In this document: positions 10,011 through 19,862 of the stretch, one piece after another
How the letters are laid out: the number at the start of each line of letters is the position of its first letter
How positions within the stretch are numbered: the stretch's first letter is position 1
Origin: a virus
Strand: one strand, 5' to 3'
Length of the DNA: 39,169 bases
Virus record (IMG/VR): IMGVR_UViG_3300027759_005402
Location: 1 to 39,169 of that record
Notes under the pieces: model-generated
The model's input: only the letters and a program-made list of their open reading frames with translations
Told to the model about the DNA's origin: nothing
The model's database searches: none
Translations under genes and position numbers: made by a program

Positions 10011-10679
10011 TTATGATTGTGTTACTTGTTGAATTTGAACTGGAATGAATAATCTTGCACCTGAATCACGTCCGATAACGGTTAAGGTAGTGTATAAAGT
10101 TGTATTAGTACCAAATAATGTATTTACAGTTGTAGCTGTTAGGTTAATTGTAGTACCGATTACAGTTTTTGATACGTTTGTACCTACTGTTGTGGTTCCT
10201 GTAGAGTTTAGAGCAGTTGCATTCGGTGTATTAATACCGACGCCGTTAAATGCAGACATTGTCCTAACGTCTCCTATCGTTGCAACGTATCCAGACTGTT
10301 CGAATGTTGAAGTTGCACCTAAGTAGTTCAATGTTTGAGGTGTAAGAGAAAGAGAAGAACCTTGCTTAAGTATGATAGTATTGTATCCGACAGTTACTAC
10401 TGGAAGCTTAGCTGTTCCTCTTGGTAAGGTAATCAACTTATACTTCATAATTTCGTTAGCTTCAGGGAAAGCTTGTATAATTGGCATATTTTCAATAGCC
10501 TCGCCGTAAAATGCTGATCCAGAAGGGTGATTTGGGTTGTACAATGTGTAATCTACCTCGTCATCAGACAGCGAAAACTGCGTAATTTGGAAAGATCCGT
10601 CGTTTTGCGCTAATAATTGTCTACCTTTGTCGGTAAGAATAGCATCGACAACAACCGATGTGTTATTTAAATATCCCAT
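10011..10679 (-). CDS. Tail/baseplate structural protein, 222 aa
   Basis: A 222-residue protein. The N-terminal segment ILTDKGRQLLAQNDGSFQIT followed by a DDEVDYTLYNP motif is a recurrent signature of virion proteins in T4-like environmental phages; the C-terminal half is Thr/Val/Asn-rich beta-like sequence. The protein is probably part of the baseplate or tail. The ATG at 10679 has a CTATTTATA motif 18 bases upstream, which makes it the likely head of a transcription unit that runs through 8903 and 6869. The family is recognised from memory of sequence pattern only, and no function is assigned. Confidence 0.75.
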   Translation of the reverse strand: MGYLNNTSVVVDAILTDKGRQLLAQNDGSFQITQFSLSDDEVDYTLYNPNHPSGSAFYGEAIENMPIIQAFPEANEIMKYKLITLPRGTAKLPVVTVGYNTIILKQGSSLSLTPQTLNYLGATSTFEQSGYVATIGDVRTMSAFNGVGINTPNATALNSTGTTTVGTNVSKTVIGTTINLTATTVNTLFGTNTTLYTTLTVIGRDSGARLFIPVQIQQVTQS

Positions 10680-10697
10680 GTTTTATTGTTTTTCTAT

Positions 10698-10705
10698 TAT
10701 AAATA
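10698..10705 (-). promoter_or_regulatory. Late-promoter-like motif CTATTTATA
   Basis: TATTTATA preceded by C, 18 bases upstream of the ATG at 10679 and in the 51-base gap after the 1567-residue gene. Confidence 0.5.
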
Positions 10706-10730
10706 GTTTAAAGATTAAAAGTTCTCAGTC

Positions 10731-13700
10731 TTATATATTACTAATGTTACTATTAGCTTGAGTTGATAATAACTGAGCCTGTACGTTAGCTTGCAATGTG
10801 TTTATATTATTAACTACTAGTGGGCTTACTGTATCTGGTAATAAGAACCCGTAGGAAGTTGCTCCGTTGGGCTTATTATACGTTAATATAACGTTTTGTT
10901 CGTCATTATACTTCCTTAATAGTAAAAAAGTTGTAATTAATCCTGGATTATCTATCCAGTTATTAAGTATATCTCCTACTACAGTAAAGGTGTTTACACT
11001 ATAACTATAGACGTCGAAATCTTGAGAAATACCTCCGTTATCAATTAAAACTATTTTGTCTCCGGACTGAGGTAAAAAGGTTTCGTTGACGTCTCCGTAT
11101 TTTGTATACAAGCTACTACTGTAAGTAATAGAGGCAGATACAAAGTACGGTATAAATTGATAACCTACTCCGTACTGTCCTAGATTAGAACTGAGTGTTA
11201 TAGTAGCGTAATTACTATCAGTAATATTTTCTAGATCAGCTATAAAAGCACCAGATGCTGTTGATGCATTGGCATAACCTCCAGCTCCTAATGCAATCGT
11301 TCCTATAGTTAAAGTACTATCGCTTGTAAGGCTGGCGGTATAGTTAGCGCTTGACATTCCTCCTTGAGTAAATTTAAATACTACTGGTTGATTTGCACTA
11401 ATTAATTGCTCAGGTGTCGTATAGCTAATATACTGTGTACTTGTAGATACACTACTAGCGGATATAAATTGCCCGCTTTCTATGCTCTGCACCTCTGTTG
11501 GTCTTGCGCTAGAGTTTACTGTAAAGATACCGGGAACAGGGGCACCAGATGCACTAGTTACTAGAAGTCCACTATATGGAATATCTCTAAAAACCCACTG
11601 GTAGGCATCTACAAATAACTGTGAGCTTCCGCTTCCAACGCTTCCTACTCCGTTTATTGAAAATGGACCTGTAAAGGTTCCGTAATTGTAATCCAAGTTA
11701 AAGGAGGTATCAGTCTCTACTCTAGTTGGATTTGTAATGAGGCCGGGAATTGTAGAGGCAGATACATAGCTTGATGTAAAGTTTACAGATTGTGTAACAC
11801 CTATTAAGGTAGTCCCGTTTAAGTAAGCTCCAAAATCATATGACCCGCTAGTTAAGGATGCAGAGGGATTCGTAAATTGAAAGTTAACCCCTAGACGTAC
11901 AGTAAACTGTCTATTTCCTGCTTGCGCTGAAGAATAGGTAGGAAAAGTATTTACACTACCGGTTGTAAAAGAGGCAGATGGATTAGCGGCATCGAAGATT
12001 TCATAAATGTTACCTGCTCTAGTTACTGGATTAGTTAGGGTTACTGGGTAACCTGGAGTTGCAGTACCGCTAATGTATAAATTCGGTGTACCGGTTAAAG
12101 TGCCTATAAAGCTAGTTACATTTGTATTTCCTGTATACTCAAAGTAAAGTCTTGCATCACTAGATGAGAAATAAAGCTCTGGAGTATAGTTGTATCCGCT
12201 ATTGTATATAGTCTTAGTACCGTCGGTAGTTATTTGATTACTGTACTTTTTATTATCAAACTGCTTAACAGTTGTAGAGGTTCCAGCAACAAATATATTT
12301 TGAACATCAACCCAGTTTTTATTATTCTGGTTTAATTCAAATAAACCTCCTGATACGTCAGCAAGATAACCTAGAGTAGCATTAACTTTACCTGGAAGGA
12401 AAGAGCTAGTAGCTATCTGAGTAAAGAATCCTATTCTACTACTGTAATAATTGATTACAGGGTCGTTACCGTAAGATAGATCTCCTACACTGTACGTATT
12501 GTAAGCTACTCCTTGTAAGTAAGATCCGCTATATCTAATAGCTACTGTCGAAGGTAGGAAGTAGTTGTAATCTTGTAACTGTGCATACTGTGAGTAAGGC
12601 TGCTCGCTTTGTGAAATATTTCCTATTCGAACGGTTTCGTTTATAGATTTAGTAATCAATCCGTAGTTTGTTGGAACTACTTGATTTGCATTGTAGTCTA
12701 AATCTAAAAATCTTTGAGATAATACTGCGCCTGTTATGTTGTTTAAGGTAGGGCTTAGTGAGTATGTTAAGAACATCTTACTGCTTGTAGTAGGACTTGT
12801 TGGTATCGAAGAAGTCCAAGGATAGTTATAAGATGAAACATCAACTTGTGAGAACGTATTAAAATCAGTTTGTATGGTACTACCACTAAATTCTCCTGTA
12901 TATTTTTGAATATTAGTAGAAGAACTTATGTAAATTGTTCCAGATGAATTCCCTAAGTATATCGAGTTTGATTGATATTGTATTGGAATTTTTTCTACGT
13001 AGTATGTATCCCCTAATACTGAACCTCCGTCCGATCCTGAAACACTAACCATATGTACATTAGCGGATCCGGAAAGGATAGTATAAGTAGGTTCGTGTCT
13101 TGGATACTTATTTCTCTCGAGCATGTGAGATTGAATAACGATACCTGTTGTAGCAGAAGCTCTAGCAGGTACCCAATCTCTTAGCATTTTAAATACTGAG
13201 TTATTATAGTACTTTATAACTCTAATAAAATCCCAAACGTTATATCTACTTGTATATTCTGCGGCAAAGTATCTATTAGACAATTCAACAAGAGGTATGT
13301 ATGAACTTGAGTACTGTAAATTAGGTGCACCAATAAGTTGCATAATATTAAAGTATCCAGGTTGTGTAGATGAAGTAACAAGTCCGGAAGATGTAATACT
13401 AGCGTTAATAGAGTCTGCTGGCGAGAATCCTACTTCTACGTTATTAGAAGTTTTATCTTGATTGTTTTGATAATATTGAATTGTAGTGTACGGAGATAAA
13501 AGACTACTAGAAATATTTAAAACGCTTCCGGTAATAATTTTAGTATTACTAATTTCTTGAATACCTGGTACTTGGTAAATATTGTAACCTCCGTATTCGT
13601 GTGGATCTAAAATATCACCGGGAATACCAAACGTAGTAACTAGAGCTCTAACACCTCTCTCTGTACCTCTTGTTTTAAGTAAGTAGGCAAGGTTGTGATA

Positions 13701-15434
13701 TAAGCGCTTATAGGTTTCTCCTTGAAGCTGTGCTGCAGGTAAAGTAGCAAAGCTAGAAGAAGGATTAGATCCTGTAACAAATGATATTACATATCTATTA
13801 ATTTTCTCTTCACCAAAAGGAGGTAGAGATAGAGAACCGGTTAACCAAGGTTGATTTGCTAAAGGATAGATACTACTGCTTGCTACATTACTTACAGAAT
13901 AGGCACTTGAAGTAACTGGTAGAGCAGATCCTGTTTGATTTAATCCTAATAAAGAGTAGTAAATATTATCTGTAATACTGGTATTAGTATATAATTGTAC
14001 GCCGAAACTTCTTAAAGCATCTGCTACTTGATCCATTGAAATACCTACAAATGGATTATTCTCTGCAGAATAGTGATTAGTTACGTCCTTTAGATAGATC
14101 CAAATATTATCAAAATGCTGTCCTATCATGTTTAAGAAAACAAGGTAAGGTGCATTTGCAGGATCTTCTGTTATGTATGCAGGAGTTGCATATAATAATA
14201 AGTCTTTATTATTGTCGTCATAATAGGAAGAGGACCAATACATACTCATTGTAGCCGGTCCGTTAGGATTAGTACTAATGCTTCCTAACCAGTTTATAGC
14301 TTGCGAAGAAGTTAATGAGTATAAAGGATAAGGCTGTGTACTTTTTTGCTTTGGAAATGCTGTTGAAGCAGAATTAAAATACAAATAATACTCGTATCCA
14401 TCGAAATTAGTAATAGTTGTATCTATCTGATTCTGTAAAAGTACTTTTGCTGTACTAGTATTAGTCTGAGTTAAGCCTGCTGAAGCAGATTCAATTAACT
14501 GTACCTTGTATACGAAGTTATATAGTCTTTCTGTAGCAGAAGAAAAGTGTATAAAGTTCTCAAAGTTACTATAATCAACATTAATCTGGATGCCTTTTTC
14601 TTGCATTAAAGATTGTAGCTGTTGATAAGAAGAAGTTACAGAAGTTAGGAGTAAGGATTCGTAGGAGTAATACGGTGTAGTTTGACCTACTTTATCGTTT
14701 ACTACTACTTTATAGTTAGGTCCTTTAATAGGTGTACTATCTATAACCTGTTCTGCCGTAACATTAATAGATACATTAAATTCTGCAGAATCTGCAACTT
14801 TAGTTACTACCCAGAAAGTAGATTTAACGTTAAACTCAACAGGTAAAGGTTCGTATAACTTAAAAATAATATACCCGATTCCGTCTTCTTCAACGTACAC
14901 GGCATTTACACCTATTAATTGTACGTCTGCGCCGAAGTTTAAATAGAAGGTGGGATAGTATGGATCAGCTGATAGTTCGTTATTAAACTGTGTAAATGCT
15001 CTTTGAAGTTCGGTATTGCTTACTCCTTGTCTTGCAGCTTTAATTTCAAGTCCAGAAGTAGAAATTTCTTTAATCCAAAAATGCGCTGATGGATCTGGTA
15101 GAGAAAGTAATTTTGCGTTAAGAAAATTATACTTAACATTAACTACGCCCCTGTCATAACCTAAAATTCTAGCATCTCTTTCTGGATCTAAGTAAAGCTG
15201 AGTTACTGTGCCTGTTTGTGGATCTACAACGCTATTATCTAACTGATACTGTGTTACGTAGTATTCTGCATTTAAGACCCTACCGTTCAAATCCTTTATA
15301 AAATACTCTATATAGTCCCCAAAATTACCGTAGTTTGCGGTAATAGAATTAGTGTTGATCAGAGCTACATCTTGAGGTGCATAACTTTGATACTGATCTT
15401 CGGATCCAATGTAAGATACATCTACTATTTCCAT
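10731..15434 (-). CDS. Very large baseplate/tail protein, 1567 aa (gp7-like position)
   Basis: The longest gene of the window. The N-terminal 400 residues resemble large wedge-associated proteins of T4-like environmental phages, with a segment NFENFIHFSSATERLYNFVY that is typical of them, followed by YHNLAYLLKTRGTERGVRAL and DILDPHEYGG around residues 590-630. The C-terminal half is Ser/Thr/Tyr-rich beta-like sequence. In T4, the baseplate wedge protein gp7 is also very large and is encoded near gp6, and gene order here (gp25-like, gp6-like, 448 aa, 115 aa, this gene) is compatible, but I see no diagnostic gp7 motif. The start codon overlaps the preceding stop as TAATG, so translation is probably coupled. 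Confidence 0.75.
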   Translation of the reverse strand: MEIVDVSYIGSEDQYQSYAPQDVALINTNSITANYGNFGDYIEYFIKDLNGRVLNAEYYVTQYQLDNSVVDPQTGTVTQLYLDPERDARILGYDRGVVNVKYNFLNAKLLSLPDPSAHFWIKEISTSGLEIKAARQGVSNTELQRAFTQFNNELSADPYYPTFYLNFGADVQLIGVNAVYVEEDGIGYIIFKLYEPLPVEFNVKSTFWVVTKVADSAEFNVSINVTAEQVIDSTPIKGPNYKVVVNDKVGQTTPYYSYESLLLTSVTSSYQQLQSLMQEKGIQINVDYSNFENFIHFSSATERLYNFVYKVQLIESASAGLTQTNTSTAKVLLQNQIDTTITNFDGYEYYLYFNSASTAFPKQKSTQPYPLYSLTSSQAINWLGSISTNPNGPATMSMYWSSSYYDDNNKDLLLYATPAYITEDPANAPYLVFLNMIGQHFDNIWIYLKDVTNHYSAENNPFVGISMDQVADALRSFGVQLYTNTSITDNIYYSLLGLNQTGSALPVTSSAYSVSNVASSSIYPLANQPWLTGSLSLPPFGEEKINRYVISFVTGSNPSSSFATLPAAQLQGETYKRLYHNLAYLLKTRGTERGVRALVTTFGIPGDILDPHEYGGYNIYQVPGIQEISNTKIITGSVLNISSSLLSPYTTIQYYQNNQDKTSNNVEVGFSPADSINASITSSGLVTSSTQPGYFNIMQLIGAPNLQYSSSYIPLVELSNRYFAAEYTSRYNVWDFIRVIKYYNNSVFKMLRDWVPARASATTGIVIQSHMLERNKYPRHEPTYTILSGSANVHMVSVSGSDGGSVLGDTYYVEKIPIQYQSNSIYLGNSSGTIYISSSTNIQKYTGEFSGSTIQTDFNTFSQVDVSSYNYPWTSSIPTSPTTSSKMFLTYSLSPTLNNITGAVLSQRFLDLDYNANQVVPTNYGLITKSINETVRIGNISQSEQPYSQYAQLQDYNYFLPSTVAIRYSGSYLQGVAYNTYSVGDLSYGNDPVINYYSSRIGFFTQIATSSFLPGKVNATLGYLADVSGGLFELNQNNKNWVDVQNIFVAGTSTTVKQFDNKKYSNQITTDGTKTIYNSGYNYTPELYFSSSDARLYFEYTGNTNVTSFIGTLTGTPNLYISGTATPGYPVTLTNPVTRAGNIYEIFDAANPSASFTTGSVNTFPTYSSAQAGNRQFTVRLGVNFQFTNPSASLTSGSYDFGAYLNGTTLIGVTQSVNFTSSYVSASTIPGLITNPTRVETDTSFNLDYNYGTFTGPFSINGVGSVGSGSSQLFVDAYQWVFRDIPYSGLLVTSASGAPVPGIFTVNSSARPTEVQSIESGQFISASSVSTSTQYISYTTPEQLISANQPVVFKFTQGGMSSANYTASLTSDSTLTIGTIALGAGGYANASTASGAFIADLENITDSNYATITLSSNLGQYGVGYQFIPYFVSASITYSSSLYTKYGDVNETFLPQSGDKIVLIDNGGISQDFDVYSYSVNTFTVVGDILNNWIDNPGLITTFLLLRKYNDEQNVILTYNKPNGATSYGFLLPDTVSPLVVNNINTLQANVQAQLLSTQANSNISNI

Positions 15435-15781
15435 TAAACTGTATTATTTGTATTTAAAAAATCCGTATTTGCTTGTAGCAATTGCTCTCTTAAAGAGTTT
15501 ATCTCTTCAATATAAGCTTGTTCCGTATCAGTTACTACTCCTCCGCCTAAATATTCTAGACTTCTCTTTACTAAATATTCGTGAGAATTTAATTCGCCTG
15601 TAGCTGGTATCTGAAAAAATAACTCATTATATGCATCGAAGAATAATTCAACTGAAGTATTAATGCCTGGTTGTACAGAAGCAGTAACAGGGCTATATAG
15701 TTCGCTAAAAGACGTATCTATTACATTAACGTAGGTAGCGCGTCCGTAAACTTCTTTTATTAATTTAACCTGTTCTGACAT
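15434..15781 (-). CDS. Small tail/baseplate operon protein, 115 aa
   Basis: A 115-residue protein of unknown function. It has a predicted beta-rich N-terminus, a central segment TGELNSHEYLVKRSLEYLGG and a C-terminal helix with heptad-like spacing (EQAYIEEINSLREQLLQANT) that could form a short coiled coil. It overlaps both neighbours by one base (TAATG at each junction), so it is translated together with the 448- and 1567-residue proteins and is probably a virion or assembly component. Confidence 0.75.
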   Translation of the reverse strand: MSEQVKLIKEVYGRATYVNVIDTSFSELYSPVTASVQPGINTSVELFFDAYNELFFQIPATGELNSHEYLVKRSLEYLGGGVVTDTEQAYIEEINSLREQLLQANTDFLNTNNTV

Positions 15782-17127
15782 TATGCTACAATTTTAAATA
15801 TTAAGTTCTGACCTGTATAAGTAACTTCTTCAGCAGGAAGTAACTGTAAGTCTTCAGCACTATAAAGTGATAAAGCATCATACAAGGTTTGCTCGTTGTT
15901 GTAAATTGATAGAGGTCCAAAAGTTGTAGAGTATATACTGGTCTTAATTAAAAGTCTATAGTACCTATTAATTTCTAGTCCGCTAGTATATAAAGTGAAA
16001 TAGTTACCTAGACTATCGGCACTTAATTTTGTAAAATTCTCATCAAAGTCTACTACTGTTTCTCCTGTCTTTACGTCTTGTAGAGCCCAATAAGTGTTTT
16101 GAGATAAGTAAAGGTTAGTTAAATATACTGAAGAGGTTGTAAACTGTCTTGGAGGGTATGTATATCTAGTACCTATTCTCATTTTATAGACCTCGTTCTG
16201 TGTAAACTGCCCTGGATTATTTGCAAGTACTATTGTAATTTGATCGCTTAAAGCAAAATTACCGCCTTGAGGAAAGTAATAAGAATCATCCCATTTAAAT
16301 TCAATAGTAGGAGGATAAATTGTATGAGTATCTACAGAAAAGAACTTAAGGTCTATAAATGCATTTGGATCTTCTTCTACTACTTGAGGATGCTTTACTA
16401 TAACTCCGTAGTTAGGAATTGAACCGGAAAACCACTCAGTCATTATATCAGTTATATCCGTGTCTATGTCTTTATTAGACATATAGTCAAAGCTTTGAGT
16501 TGCTTCTAAATAATCATACCAAGAGCCTCCGCTTCCTACATAATAAGGCTGTCCTGCTGTAGGAATATACTCCCAATTATAGCTAGCTGACTCCCAGCTC
16601 GGTAAATCAATATTACCCCAATAGAAAGTGTCTTCTGTCCAAGCAGGAGAGCTTCCCGATTGACAAGTATACATCCAAGATACTCCGTTTACGGACTGAG
16701 GTACTTGTGCAAATTGCCCGGTTCCCATACACCAAGATTGAGATATAGGAAATACGTCTAGAGAATAAGTAGTGTTTAAGTTTTGTGCAGAGGCTAAAAA
16801 TAATTTTAAATTTGCTCCGTAAGACCCGCTTCTTGCTTGAGAGGCATACCCTTTTAGCTTATTAATATCTTGGTCAGAAAACTGTAATACAGATCTTCTA
16901 AGGTCTGTGCTAGGAAAGTAAGCATCTGAGGTACTGTAGTTACCGTTAGCAGCTAAATCATAAGTATAATATGGATTCTCTGTTATAGGGTTTCTATACA
17001 AGAACCTAGTACCGTCTTGAGAATTCTTAACGGATACTTCTAATATAGGATCTCTACCGGTATTTTTTAACGGGTACCTTGAGTAAATTGTTGCATCTGC
17101 TGATGCGAATATGTTGTATACTGCCAT
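15781..17127 (-). CDS. Tail/baseplate protein with DNRLRE-like domain, 448 aa
   Basis: A 448-residue protein. Residues 1-260 show the layout of DNRLRE-type beta-sandwich domains: an N-terminal ADATIYSRYPLKNTGRDPIL, then RRSVLQFSDQDINKLKGY, then a Trp-rich middle, and DITDIMTEWFSGSIPNYGVI, which corresponds to the family's V-T-x-x-V-x-x-W motif. Such domains stabilise fibrous or cell-surface proteins. The remainder is beta-like. It sits between the gp6-like wedge and the 115-residue gene and is probably a baseplate or fibre-attachment protein. The fold call is by motif spacing and is tentative. Confidence 0.7.
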   Translation of the reverse strand: MAVYNIFASADATIYSRYPLKNTGRDPILEVSVKNSQDGTRFLYRNPITENPYYTYDLAANGNYSTSDAYFPSTDLRRSVLQFSDQDINKLKGYASQARSGSYGANLKLFLASAQNLNTTYSLDVFPISQSWCMGTGQFAQVPQSVNGVSWMYTCQSGSSPAWTEDTFYWGNIDLPSWESASYNWEYIPTAGQPYYVGSGGSWYDYLEATQSFDYMSNKDIDTDITDIMTEWFSGSIPNYGVIVKHPQVVEEDPNAFIDLKFFSVDTHTIYPPTIEFKWDDSYYFPQGGNFALSDQITIVLANNPGQFTQNEVYKMRIGTRYTYPPRQFTTSSVYLTNLYLSQNTYWALQDVKTGETVVDFDENFTKLSADSLGNYFTLYTSGLEINRYYRLLIKTSIYSTTFGPLSIYNNEQTLYDALSLYSAEDLQLLPAEEVTYTGQNLIFKIVA

Positions 17128-17131
17128 TTTA

Positions 17132-18994
17132 TTACATTGTTACTATACGTCCTTGAATATCTGTGTCCGGATATTTAACTTCGAAGATACTTGGATCTAA
17201 TGAAGGATAAATAACACCGTTTAAAGTTGCACCCGGAATATCGTAACTATATTGAGAATATCCTGCAGTAGTACCTGCTATATTTCTAATATTTACTTTT
17301 TGAACCGTTTGTACGCCTGCTATTTGATCTAGTAAAGTATAGATTTCGGACATTATGATTGGCTGGTTTATTTGCCAATTCTCTCTTGCAAAATATGCTT
17401 TCAATGAAACTAAACAAGCAGCAATTACCTCTCTTGAAGTATAGTTAGGTCTTATAATAATATCGAAACCTACTTGTATATTGATAATATAAGCCGGTTT
17501 TAATAGAATAGTATCTGTTAACATTCTATAATCAGATAAGTAAGTTTGTATATTCTTATTTAAAGCAATACCAGGTTGTGTAAAGGTACCGTCTGTATCG
17601 TAGCTTAACAAGTATATAGAGGTTGCAAGAGGATCTCTTTCTCCTGGTTCATTTCTTAAGTACTGAGAAAACGTTGCAGTATCTTTTGTTACATAAGCCT
17701 TAGCTACTTGTCCAAACTTTGGTGGCATACCTAATACGGTTCCTAAATAATCTTGCTGTGTTACAGCTCTCATTTGAGAAGGAAATTTAGCTAGTGTATT
17801 TAATCTAATACTATCTGGAGTATCTCCATCTCCACCCCCAACTGCTTGCACACTATTGTTAGTAGCTAAAGTAGTTTGTGTTAAAGCTTGTACGGAAGGA
17901 TTTCCTGTATTAGGAAAAGTAGTAGTTGCTACAATGATATTAGTCAGTTCATTTGTATTAACATTTGCTGCTGCGCCGCCGCCTACTAAGTAGTTTACTG
18001 TTAAGCTTGTATTTACAGGAGCTAAACCGTAAGATTGATTTACTACAAAGTTAGTAGGGTCAAATGCTGTATTTAATAAATCGATACCGTTAACTGTTCC
18101 GATACCTACGTTAAATGGATTAGGTATCGAACCGGATGCGGATTGTATACCAGCACCGAATTCTAATTCTAAAATATTGTTAGCAGTAAATCTAGAAACA
18201 AATCTTCTAGGCACTGGAAGTTTTTCTATTATATAAGGAACTTGGTTGGCTTCTTGATATAGTCCTGGATAATTTAAAGCAGTATTAGTAACAGGGTTTA
18301 GAATGTATTCTTGAGCTAAATAAGGAACTTCGTACCATCTAAAGCCTGTCGTTTGATCATACACGCTTAATATTTCAATAATATTACTATCCTGTAGCGT
18401 TCTTATTGGAAATCTCTCAGCAGCGCCGAAAGAAATACTTGTATTTTTTATTTGGCCGGACATTGCTACTGTAGATTTTTTAAGCAAGTAGGTATCTGGG
18501 TTTCCTCCTGATGTAGTATATACAGAAATCTCAGTTGGATCAATAGAAGAAGAAAGATTAAAGTTTACTTGATTAGGGCAGTAGAAATAATTTGCAGTAT
18601 TAACATTAGATCTAACTTGCATTCCTTCTTCGATAATCATTGCATATGTAAAATCAGGATCATAGTTTGAGCCAAAAGCAGGTATTTGTTGGTATACGTC
18701 TAAAGTAACCATTGCTGCAGAAGTTACTTTAGGTCTATAACCCATCATATAAGCTAGAGTATATAGATTATTAGTCTGCTTTGCATACTCTAAAAAGTTC
18801 TCTTGTACTTGGTTATCTAAATAAAAAGACAGTACATCTCCAACATAAGAAGCCATCTCGATAAACATAGTACCGGGAGATGAGGTAGAGAAGTCATTAT
18901 AAGATTGAGGATAATAAGCTTTAGCGTACTCAATTAGCGCAGCTCTAAAGGTATTAAAATCTTTATTTAAGTATGTTATATTCTTATTAGCCAT
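17132..18994 (-). CDS. Baseplate wedge protein, gp6-like (baseplate J family)
   Basis: A 620-residue protein, close to the 660 residues of T4 gp6. The N-terminus (NITYLNKDFNTFRAALIEYA) and the segment MFIEMASYVGDVLSFYLDNQ are characteristic of gp6/baseplate J-like wedge proteins, as are ENFLEYAKQTNNLYTLAYMM and the later RAVTQQDYLGTVLG region that corresponds to the J-like core. In T4, gp6 dimers connect neighbouring wedges and control baseplate opening. The gene overlaps the gp25-like gene by 8 bases, the usual gp25-gp6 neighbourhood. No unusual changes are visible. Confidence 0.92.
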   Translation of the reverse strand: MANKNITYLNKDFNTFRAALIEYAKAYYPQSYNDFSTSSPGTMFIEMASYVGDVLSFYLDNQVQENFLEYAKQTNNLYTLAYMMGYRPKVTSAAMVTLDVYQQIPAFGSNYDPDFTYAMIIEEGMQVRSNVNTANYFYCPNQVNFNLSSSIDPTEISVYTTSGGNPDTYLLKKSTVAMSGQIKNTSISFGAAERFPIRTLQDSNIIEILSVYDQTTGFRWYEVPYLAQEYILNPVTNTALNYPGLYQEANQVPYIIEKLPVPRRFVSRFTANNILELEFGAGIQSASGSIPNPFNVGIGTVNGIDLLNTAFDPTNFVVNQSYGLAPVNTSLTVNYLVGGGAAANVNTNELTNIIVATTTFPNTGNPSVQALTQTTLATNNSVQAVGGGDGDTPDSIRLNTLAKFPSQMRAVTQQDYLGTVLGMPPKFGQVAKAYVTKDTATFSQYLRNEPGERDPLATSIYLLSYDTDGTFTQPGIALNKNIQTYLSDYRMLTDTILLKPAYIINIQVGFDIIIRPNYTSREVIAACLVSLKAYFARENWQINQPIIMSEIYTLLDQIAGVQTVQKVNIRNIAGTTAGYSQYSYDIPGATLNGVIYPSLDPSIFEVKYPDTDIQGRIVTM

Positions 18995-19397
18995 TTAAAT
19001 CTAGTATTATATTATCGGTTACACCTGTGTTTTTTATAGTATACGAAAACTGAATTTGAAGTAAGTTTCTGTCTGGACTTGCGTTAAAGGTTAGCTCTGT
19101 AATTATTACATTTGGAAAATAAGCTTCTACTCCTGCTCTTATCTGTACATCTAAACTATCTATAGTATCTTGACTAATTTGATCAAATACTTTATTCCTT
19201 ATCCCTGCACCGAAATTAGGATTAAAAACTCTCTCACGCTTATCAGTTAATAAAAAATTAATGATATTATACTTTAACTGCTCCTGCGTAGTATACACTG
19301 TTTGAAAAACAGCTGGCGTGTTAAATGGCAAAGCAACTCCAACCCCTGTAGAGGATCTTAAATCAAGTACATTTATTTGCTTTAAGTTGTATGCCAT
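18987..19397 (-). CDS. Baseplate wedge protein, gp25-like (GPW/gp25 family)
   Basis: A 136-residue protein; T4 gp25 has 132. The segment QTVYTTQEQLKYNIINFLLT followed by DKRERVFNPNFGAGIRNKVF carries the family's hallmark layout: a helix leading to T-x-x-G-E/K-R, then an F-N-P-x-F-G motif. The C-terminus is a beta-alpha-beta segment ending FSYTIKNTGVTDNIILDLNG. The protein is a wedge component that contacts the sheath initiation site in contractile tails. It lies directly upstream of the gp6-like gene with an 8-base overlap. Confidence 0.93.
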   Translation of the reverse strand: MAYNLKQINVLDLRSSTGVGVALPFNTPAVFQTVYTTQEQLKYNIINFLLTDKRERVFNPNFGAGIRNKVFDQISQDTIDSLDVQIRAGVEAYFPNVIITELTFNASPDRNLLQIQFSYTIKNTGVTDNIILDLNG

Positions 19398-19402
19398 TTA
19401 TA

Positions 19403-19834
19403 CTATTCGTTTATACCCATTTTAGCCATCATGTGAGAAAAGTCCGGAACTGCATTGATTTGAATTGCTTCTAGATTAGAACTTCCTCTTGAATTTGCGA
19501 ACATATCTCCTACTGATTCTACAATAGGAACATCTCTCTCTACTCCTTGTCCGTTTAAATCTCCGAATTCATCCATAGTCATAGATTGAGCTGTCTCAGC
19601 AAGTAAGCTATTTAATGGATTGCCTGGGGATAATACAGGGGCAACCGGTCTAGGTGTAGATCTGTTCATAGTAGTAGGAACAGTTGGTTTTGTTACAGGT
19701 CTCGTTGATTCTACAATAGTTTGCTGCCCTCTATTAGCTATAATAGCTTCTTTAAGGATTCCAGCTAATTCTTCTTGGAATACAGCTTTAACCTCTTCGC
19801 GGATTAACTTTCTAAATGCGTCTAAATTTGCCAT
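19403..19834 (-). CDS. Small virion-operon protein with N-terminal helix, 143 aa
   Basis: A 143-residue protein of unknown function. Residues 1-30 are a charged helix (DAFRKLIREEVKAVFQEELA), of a type seen at the N-terminus of small proteins in T4-like environmental phages, followed by a Pro/Thr-rich linker (residues 40-70) and a C-terminal part with Met-rich ends (DFSHMMAKMGINE). It ends 5 bases before the gp25-like gene. A TATTTATA motif lies only 4 bases from the ATG, so it may head the gp25-gp6 transcription unit. Probable baseplate assembly role, by position only. Confidence 0.75.
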   Translation of the reverse strand: MANLDAFRKLIREEVKAVFQEELAGILKEAIIANRGQQTIVESTRPVTKPTVPTTMNRSTPRPVAPVLSPGNPLNSLLAETAQSMTMDEFGDLNGQGVERDVPIVESVGDMFANSRGSSNLEAIQINAVPDFSHMMAKMGINE

Positions 19835-19838
19835 ATGT

Positions 19839-19846
19839 TATAAATA
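19839..19846 (-). promoter_or_regulatory. Late-promoter-like motif TATTTATA
   Basis: TATTTATA ends 4 bases before the ATG at 19834, within the 28-base gap after the 627-residue gene. A promoter here would give a leaderless or nearly leaderless transcript. Confidence 0.45.
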
Positions 19847-19862
19847 TTTTGTTTACTTGTTT